10,054 nt of DNA, taken from an uncultured Clostridia bacterium (GTDB taxonomy: Bacteria; Bacillota; Clostridia; Christensenellales; Aristaeellaceae). The translations under genes were made by a program, and so were the position numbers. Below the pieces are notes generated by a model that was given only the letters and a program-made list of their open reading frames with translations, was not told the origin of the DNA and made no database searches. The stretch lies in contig CAKUFB010000078.1 of NCBI GenBank assembly GCA_934647145.1, forward strand, positions 1 to 10,054, given 5' to 3'. Numbering within the stretch: the first letter of the stretch is position 1; every line of letters starts with the position of its first letter. Shown here in pieces: positions 5,521 to 10,054 of the stretch.

Positions 5521-5786
5521 TGGATTTTTTCAATATCATCCTGCTGGGCTTTATCATCATCTGCGCCGTTTCCGTCAGCCTGACCAGGAGCCTTCTGGCC
5601 TCCGTCATCATTTACATGTCGCAGAGCCTGGCCATGTCCATCATCTGGATACTGCTCGAATCCCCCGACCTGGCCATTACCGAGGCGGCGGTGGGCGCGG
5701 GCATCACCGGTCTGCTGTTCATCGTAGCGCTGAAGAAGATTCACGCGCTGGAAGGAGGCGCCTCCGATGGCCCGGCTGAAAAGTAA
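5520..5786 (+). CDS. mbhD: DUF4040 / MbhD-like antiporter subunit (MrpA C-terminal fragment)
   Basis: An 88-residue membrane protein equivalent to the DUF4040 domain found at the C-terminal part of MrpA and as the separate subunit MbhD in archaeal membrane-bound hydrogenases. Three helices are visible. The key motif is SPDLAITEAAVGAGITGLLFIVAL, with acidic residues E47, D50 and E55; in the family the PDxAxTEA acidic residues line a proposed ion pathway. The ATG at 5520-5522 overlaps the mnhG stop (TAATG). Its last 20 bases overlap the next gene, whose start and ribosome binding site lie inside this frame. MrpA is a single large protein in classical Mrp operons, so this gene shows the split arrangement. 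Confidence 0.88.
   Translation: MDFFNIILLGFIIICAVSVSLTRSLLASVIIYMSQSLAMSIIWILLESPDLAITEAAVGAGITGLLFIVALKKIHALEGGASDGPAEK
5754..5765 (+). promoter_or_regulatory. Perfect palindrome covering the ribosome binding site of the MbhE-MnhB gene
   Basis: GGAGGCGCCTCC is a 12-base perfect palindrome ending one base before the ATG at 5767. Its left half is the ribosome binding site (AGGAGG begins at 5753). In RNA it can fold as GGAG-GCGC-CTCC and hide the site. The site is inside the last codons of the upstream frame, so translating ribosomes would open it. Coupling is inferred; the palindrome is seen. Confidence 0.5.
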
Positions 5787-6771
5787 CTACGATCAGACGC
5801 TGTGGGCGCGCCTGACCGCCTGGCTCCGGGATGGCGGAAGCGCGCTGGACAGCCGCATGACCGACGAGATGAGCGCCCCGGCCGAGCCCAACCTGCTGGC
5901 GCCCGAGGAGCTGGCGCGCCTGGAGCACGAGCAGGACGAGCGCCACCGTCTGGATCTGGAGAAGGAGCAGCAGCTTTTCGAGCGCTTCCACCTGTGGGCC
6001 AACACGCGCGGCGCGAAGTGGTATCACCGGATCTACTCGCTGCTGGCGGTCGTGATCTGCCTGACGATTATCGCGCTGCTGCTGTCCACGGTGGCCGATC
6101 TGCCGCGCTTTGGCAAGGAGGACAACCCGATCAACAACGAGGTGTCCGAGCGCTATATCGAAAAGGGCGTGGAGGAAACCGGCGCGACCAACATCGTCTC
6201 GGGCATGATCCTCAACTATCGCGCCTTCGACACGCTGGGCGAGAGCCACGTGCTGTTCGTGGCGGCGTGCAGCGTCATCCTGCTGCTGCGCCTGTCCAGG
6301 AGCGACTCGAAGAGCTATCTTCAGGAGGTCGCCTACGACCGGCACTACGAGCCGAAAAACGACCTGATTCTTCAGACCGCCACGCGCTACCTCTTCCCCA
6401 TCCTGCTCCTGTTCAGCGTCTACGTGCTGGTCAACGGCCACCTGTCGCCGGGCGGCGGCTTCTCGGGCGGCACGGTGCTGGGCGCGGCGCTGATATTGTA
6501 CGTGTGCGCCTACGGCTCGAAGTCGATCTACGGCTTCTTCGGCCATCGCCTGTACAGCGCCGTCAAGGTCAGCGCGCTGTGCCTGTACAGCCTGATCATC
6601 CTGTATTATGCCTTCACCGGCGCAAACGGTCTGCCCAGCGCCATGCCTCTGGGCACGCCCGGACGAATCTTCTCGGCCGGCTTTATCCTGCCCATCAACG
6701 TGGCGGTCGGCTTCGAGGTGGCCTGCACCATGTTCGGCTTCTACGCCTACTTCCGGAAAGGAGATCTGTGA
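5767..6771 (+). CDS. mnhB: MbhE-MnhB fusion antiporter subunit with charged N-terminal extension
   Basis: A 334-residue fusion of two antiporter parts. Residues 1-85 are hydrophilic and highly charged, with a helix rich in Glu, Arg and Gln (NLLAPEELARLEHEQDERHR and on) likely to form a cytoplasmic helix or coiled coil. Residues 86-180 match MbhE, also the extreme C-terminus of MrpA: a helix, the NPINNEVSERYIE and ETGATNIV segments (N120 on), then YRAFDTLGE with D155 and E159, then a second helix. Residues 190-334 are MnhB, with four helices and the signature GHLSPGGGFSGGTVLGAA (H225 on). The ATG at 5767 follows AGGAGG by 8 bases, but that site lies in a palindrome. In Mbh operons MbhE and MnhB are usually separate and short; the extension is the odd part. 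Confidence 0.9.
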   Translation: MARLKSNYDQTLWARLTAWLRDGGSALDSRMTDEMSAPAEPNLLAPEELARLEHEQDERHRLDLEKEQQLFERFHLWANTRGAKWYHRIYSLLAVVICLTIIALLLSTVADLPRFGKEDNPINNEVSERYIEKGVEETGATNIVSGMILNYRAFDTLGESHVLFVAACSVILLLRLSRSDSKSYLQEVAYDRHYEPKNDLILQTATRYLFPILLLFSVYVLVNGHLSPGGGFSGGTVLGAALILYVCAYGSKSIYGFFGHRLYSAVKVSALCLYSLIILYYAFTGANGLPSAMPLGTPGRIFSAGFILPINVAVGFEVACTMFGFYAYFRKGDL

Positions 6772-6772
6772 C

Positions 6773-7147
6773 ATGTTCGGCAATCTGATCGCCAATTACG
6801 AAGAGGCAGTGGCCGTCATCCTGTTCGGCATCGGCTTTACCACGCTGATGCTCCAGCGCAACATGATCAAGAAGATCATCGGCTTTGACATGATGGACAG
6901 CGCGGTCTACCTGTTTCTGGGCTCCAAGGGCTATATCGCGGGGCATCGCGCGCCCATCGTGGCGGACGGCGTGACCTCGACCTCGGCCTACATCAACCCC
7001 ATCCCGGCGGGCCTGGTGCTCACGGGCATCGTGGTGTCGGTATCGGTCAGCGCGCTCATGCTGGCGCTGACGGTGCGCCTGTACCGCCGATACCGCACGC
7101 TGGACATCGACGAAATCTGCATCCTGGCCAGAAAGGAGGAACGATGA
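6773..7147 (+). CDS. mnhC: Na+/H+ antiporter subunit C (MnhC/MrpC, NuoK-like)
   Basis: NuoK-related membrane subunit of the antiporter, 124 residues, three helices (about 8-26, 34-52 and 79-101). Family features are MIKKIIGFDMMDSAVYLFLGSKGYIAGHRAPI and, before the third helix, NPIPAGLVLTGIVVSVSVSALML. The usual family text at the latter site is DPLPQALVLTAIVI, so the Asp is Asn and the Gln is Ala here. ATG at 6773 follows AAAGGAG by 9 bases and begins one base after the upstream stop. The stop TGA abuts the next ATG directly (TGAATG). A longer in-frame start at 6608 lies inside the MnhB frame and is not credible. Confidence 0.93.
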   Translation: MFGNLIANYEEAVAVILFGIGFTTLMLQRNMIKKIIGFDMMDSAVYLFLGSKGYIAGHRAPIVADGVTSTSAYINPIPAGLVLTGIVVSVSVSALMLALTVRLYRRYRTLDIDEICILARKEER

Positions 7148-8653
7148 ATGCTCGAATGGTGGAAGAATATTCCCCTGTGGTGCGTCATTGCCTCCCTTCT
7201 GACCTCGGCGGTCTGCTCGGTGCTGCCTGAAAGGGCGGCCAGGCGGCTGTCCATCGGCGTCGTTGCCGCCTCGACCGCGCTTCAGGCCTGCCTGCTCGCA
7301 AGCCTGATTCCCTACGGCGAAAGCTATGTCTACACGATGGGTCACTTTCCCGCCCCCTGGGGCAACGAATTCCGCGCGGGCGTGCTCGAGGCGCTCAGCG
7401 CGCTGTCACTCGAGCTGATTCTGCTGCTGAGCCTGGCGGGCGGCCTGACCCGCATCCGCGAGCAGGTGGCCTCCGACCGGCAGAACCTGTACTGGACGGT
7501 CATCGCGCTGGTACAGACCGCGCTGCTGGCCATGATCTACACCAACGACTGCTTCACCGCCTACGTGTTCATCGAGATCATGACCATCGGCGCCTGCACG
7601 CTGATCACCGCGCGCACCAAGGGGCGCACGCTGGTGGCCGCCGCGCGGTACATGATCATGAACCTGCTGGGCAGCGGACTGTTCCTGCTGGGCCTGGTCA
7701 TGCTCTACGGCCTGACCGGGCACCTGCTGATGAGCAACATGCAGGAGGGCATTCGCAGGATCGTCGAGCACGGCGAGTACACGCAGCCCCTGACCGTGGT
7801 GCTCATCCTGATGACGATGGGCCTGTGCATCAAGAGCGCGCTGTTCCCCTTCCACACCTGGCTGCCGGACGCGTACGGCTACTCCACGCCCTCCTCGAGC
7901 GCCATCCTCTCCAGCGTGGTCTCCAAGTGCTACATTTTCCTGCTGATCAAGGTCATCTATCGCGTGATCGGGTTCGAGTTTTACGCCTCCACCCACATCA
8001 CAGATCTCCTGCTGCTGTTCGGCTGCGCGGGCATCATCATGGGCTCGGTCAGCGCGCTGCGGGAGAAGGACATCCGCAGGATGATCTCCTTCTCCTCGGT
8101 CGCGCAGATCGGCTACATCTACATGGGCGTCGGCCTGGGCACGACGGCCGGCATGCAGGCGGCGCTGTTTCATATTTACGCCCACGCCGCGGCCAAGGCC
8201 ATGCTGTTTCTGGCCTCAAGCGGGCTGAGCCGGGTGTCGGGCGAGAGCAAGCTGTTTCGCGACCTGCGCGGCGCGGGTCTCCGCTATCCGATGGCGGGCG
8301 TGGCGTTCGTGGTGGGCGCGCTGTCCATGGTGGGCATACCCTTTATGGGCGGATTCATTTCCAAGCTAAACTTCTCGATCGCCGCGATGGACATGAGCCA
8401 GAGAAAGATGCTGCTGGTGCTGTTCGTGCTGGTCGTCAGCACGACGCTCAACACGATTTACTTCCTCAAGACGGTCATCACCATCTATCGCCCCTCGATC
8501 CACCCCGAGTTCGACGCGATCCACGTCCACTGGTACGAAAACAAGGCGGCGACGCTGGGCATGGCGTGCTTCCTGGCGCTCAACCTGCTGCTGGGCGTCG
8601 CTTCCCGCCCCATACTCTCCGCGATTTCGCAGGGTCTTCGCATGTTTTCCTGA
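7148..8653 (+). CDS. mnhD: Proton-conducting antiporter subunit D, first copy (MnhD/MrpD-like)
   Basis: Large polytopic membrane protein of the NuoL/M/N and MrpA/D superfamily, 501 residues, about 14 helices. It carries the proton/cation channel. The key residues of the family are all present: E143 in the TAYVFIEIMTIG helix, K229 in LCIKSALFPFHTWLPDA, H236 in that HTWLPDA motif, K260 in SSVVSKCYIFLL, and K406 in FMGGFISKLNF. After the first channel half comes REKDIRRMISFSSVAQIGYI, typical of the family, then HIYAHAAAKAMLFLASS. The TPSSSAILSSVVSK segment differs from the APxPVSALLSG form of classical MrpD. The ATG at 7148 follows AGGAGG by 8 bases and abuts the mnhC stop. 24 bases separate it from the next gene. 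Confidence 0.93.
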   Translation: MLEWWKNIPLWCVIASLLTSAVCSVLPERAARRLSIGVVAASTALQACLLASLIPYGESYVYTMGHFPAPWGNEFRAGVLEALSALSLELILLLSLAGGLTRIREQVASDRQNLYWTVIALVQTALLAMIYTNDCFTAYVFIEIMTIGACTLITARTKGRTLVAAARYMIMNLLGSGLFLLGLVMLYGLTGHLLMSNMQEGIRRIVEHGEYTQPLTVVLILMTMGLCIKSALFPFHTWLPDAYGYSTPSSSAILSSVVSKCYIFLLIKVIYRVIGFEFYASTHITDLLLLFGCAGIIMGSVSALREKDIRRMISFSSVAQIGYIYMGVGLGTTAGMQAALFHIYAHAAAKAMLFLASSGLSRVSGESKLFRDLRGAGLRYPMAGVAFVVGALSMVGIPFMGGFISKLNFSIAAMDMSQRKMLLVLFVLVVSTTLNTIYFLKTVITIYRPSIHPEFDAIHVHWYENKAATLGMACFLALNLLLGVASRPILSAISQGLRMFS

Positions 8654-8677
8654 GATCACACAAGGAGCTGAAACCAC

Positions 8678-10054
8678 ATGAACGGAAATCTGCTGTTTCT
8701 CCTGCCGGTGCTCGTGCCGGTACTCTTCGCCCTGGCGGCCTGGCGCGCGAAGGCGGCGAAGGCGCGCCACGCGCTGTGTACAGCCGGCCTGTGCGCCAAT
8801 CTGCTCGTAACCTGGGCGCTGATCGCGCTGTGCCCCGGCCAGGAGCTGACGCTGTGGCGCATCACCCCCACGCTGTCCGTCTGCTTTCACATGGACGCGA
8901 TCGCGCGGCTGTTTCTGGGACTGGTGTCGCTGGTCTGGCTGCTGGTGGGCGTGTACTCGTTCGAGTACATGCGGCATGAGGAGAACGAGGAAAAATTCGA
9001 CCTGTTCTTTATGCTCTCGCTGGGCGTGCTGATGGGCCTGGGCATGAGCGCCAATCTGGTCACGCTGTACATGTTCTATGAGCTGATGACCCTGCTCACC
9101 CTGCCCCTGGTCATCCACACCCGCACGCGCGAGGCGGTGGCGGCGGGCATCAAGTACCTGATCTACTCGGTGTTCGGCGCGTCGATGGCGCTACTGGGCG
9201 TCTTCTTCGTGAACCGCTACGGCTCGACCCTTTCCTTTACGGCGGGCGGCGCGCTGGACGCGGCGAAGGTCTCCGGCCACGAAAGCCTGCTGCTGGCGAT
9301 CCTGTTTCTGATGATCGTGGGCTTCGGCGTGAAGGCGGGCATGTTCCCGCTGCACGCCTGGCTGCCCACCGCGCACCCGGTGGCCCCCGCCCCGGCCAGC
9401 GCCGTGCTTTCGGGCGTGATTACCAAGGCGGGCGTGCTGGGCGTCGTGCGGGTGATCTACTATATCGGCGGCGCAGAGTTCCTGCGGGGCACGTGGGTGC
9501 AGTACGCCTTCATGGCGCTGTCGCTCATCACCGTGGTCATGGGCTCCACGCTGGCGCTGCTCGAGCATCAGCTCAAAAAGCGCCTGGCCTACTCGACCGT
9601 CAGCCAGGTGTCCTACGTGCTCTTCGGCCTGTCCACGATGACCGAGGCGGGCTTCGTGGGCGCGCTTCTGCATGTGGTGTTTCACTCGCTGATCAAGAAC
9701 TGCCTGTTTCTGTCGGCCGGCTCGATCATTGAGCAGACCGGCGAAAACGACGTGCGCAAAATGTACGCCCTGGGCAGGCGCATGCCGGTCGTGATGTGGT
9801 GCTACACCATCGCCTCGGCGGCGCTGATCGGCATTCCCCCGGCCTGCGGCTTCGTGAGCAAGTGGTACCTGGCCGGCGGCGCGCTGTCGCTGGACGGAAG
9901 CGTATCCTGGATCGGCCCGGCCGCGCTGCTCGTCTCCGCGCTGCTGACCGCCGCGTACCTCCTGCCCCTATCCCTGCGCGGCTTCTTCCCCGGCAAGGCG
10001 CAGGAGGGGCAGGCTGTATCGCCCTGCGAGCCCGGCCCGCTCATGCGCTGGCCG
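8678..10054 (+). CDS. Proton-conducting antiporter subunit, second MnhD-like copy (partial, C-terminus off the right edge)
   Basis: Second large NuoL/M/N-superfamily subunit; 459 codons are visible with no stop before the edge, so perhaps 30-200 residues are missing. The channel residues are present: E135 in YMFYELMTLLTLP, K219 in GFGVKAGMFPLHAWLPTAHP, H226, K250 in SGVITKAGVLGV, and K395 in CGFVSKWYLAGG. The VAPAPASAVLSGVITK segment is the MrpD/NuoM form, closer to classical MrpD than the preceding gene. KKRLAYSTVSQVSYVLFGL and HVVFHSLIKNCLFLSAGSI are family marks. The end is hydrophilic (about residues 440-459), like a loop between late helices. ATG at 8678 follows AAGGAG by 10 bases. It may replace the antiporter half of MrpA or be a paired MbsH/MbsH'-like subunit. 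Confidence 0.92.
   Translation, partial: MNGNLLFLLPVLVPVLFALAAWRAKAAKARHALCTAGLCANLLVTWALIALCPGQELTLWRITPTLSVCFHMDAIARLFLGLVSLVWLLVGVYSFEYMRHEENEEKFDLFFMLSLGVLMGLGMSANLVTLYMFYELMTLLTLPLVIHTRTREAVAAGIKYLIYSVFGASMALLGVFFVNRYGSTLSFTAGGALDAAKVSGHESLLLAILFLMIVGFGVKAGMFPLHAWLPTAHPVAPAPASAVLSGVITKAGVLGVVRVIYYIGGAEFLRGTWVQYAFMALSLITVVMGSTLALLEHQLKKRLAYSTVSQVSYVLFGLSTMTEAGFVGALLHVVFHSLIKNCLFLSAGSIIEQTGENDVRKMYALGRRMPVVMWCYTIASAALIGIPPACGFVSKWYLAGGALSLDGSVSWIGPAALLVSALLTAAYLLPLSLRGFFPGKAQEGQAVSPCEPGPLMRWP

Noticed and set aside
5719..6795. 358-codon minus-strand frame opposite the MbhE-MnhB gene
   Set aside because: Composition is His/Gln/Arg-rich without any domain; the plus frame is a recognisable antiporter subunit in a tight operon.

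Overview
The window looks like part of an anaerobic Firmicutes (Clostridia) chromosome. It is GC-rich with strong AGGAGG-type ribosome binding sites, a sugar ABC cassette typical of Gram-positive bacteria, and a split Mrp/Mbh-type antiporter operon. A gut-type Clostridia (Christensenellales-like) origin is an inference from style only: short MKKLLA signal peptides ending in an Ala-rich site, and antiporter gene order. Nothing in the window proves the taxon.

Layout. Positions 1-2919 (minus strand) hold a carbohydrate ABC uptake operon, read right to left: a secreted solute-binding protein (1690-2919), a MalF-type permease (681-1619) and a MalG-type permease (674 to beyond the left edge). A GC-rich hairpin with a T-rich tail (1639-1672) lies between the binding protein and the permeases and probably sets excess binding protein over permease. 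No ATPase gene is visible. A good sigma-A promoter (TTGACA, 18 bp, TATATT) sits about 175 bp upstream of the binding protein.

Positions 2920-3510 contain no confident gene. They hold that promoter, several inverted repeats, a hairpin, three exact-period 21-bp tandem repeats (3453-3515), and a 111-codon minus-strand frame without a clear start. In that frame the repeats encode CKTDRSL, CKTDRSL, LKTDRSL, and all differences between the first two copies are synonymous.

Positions 3511-4239 (minus strand) encode a sigma-70-like protein with a clear region 4, a degenerate region 2 and a C-terminal membrane helix. It is divergent from the next operon and shares its upstream region.

Positions 4426-10054 (plus strand) form one tightly packed operon behind a near-consensus promoter (4339-4367): MnhE, MnhF, MnhG, an MbhD-like DUF4040 protein, an MbhE-MnhB fusion with a charged N-terminal extension, MnhC, a first MnhD-like antiporter subunit, and a second one that runs off the right edge. 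Together they would form a membrane cation/proton antiporter of the Mrp/Mbh type. The usual large MrpA is split: its C-terminal parts are separate or fused to MnhB, and its antiporter part is replaced by, or supplied by, one of two MnhD-like proteins. Whether the operon continues into a redox module, as in Mbh/Mbs complexes, cannot be seen here.
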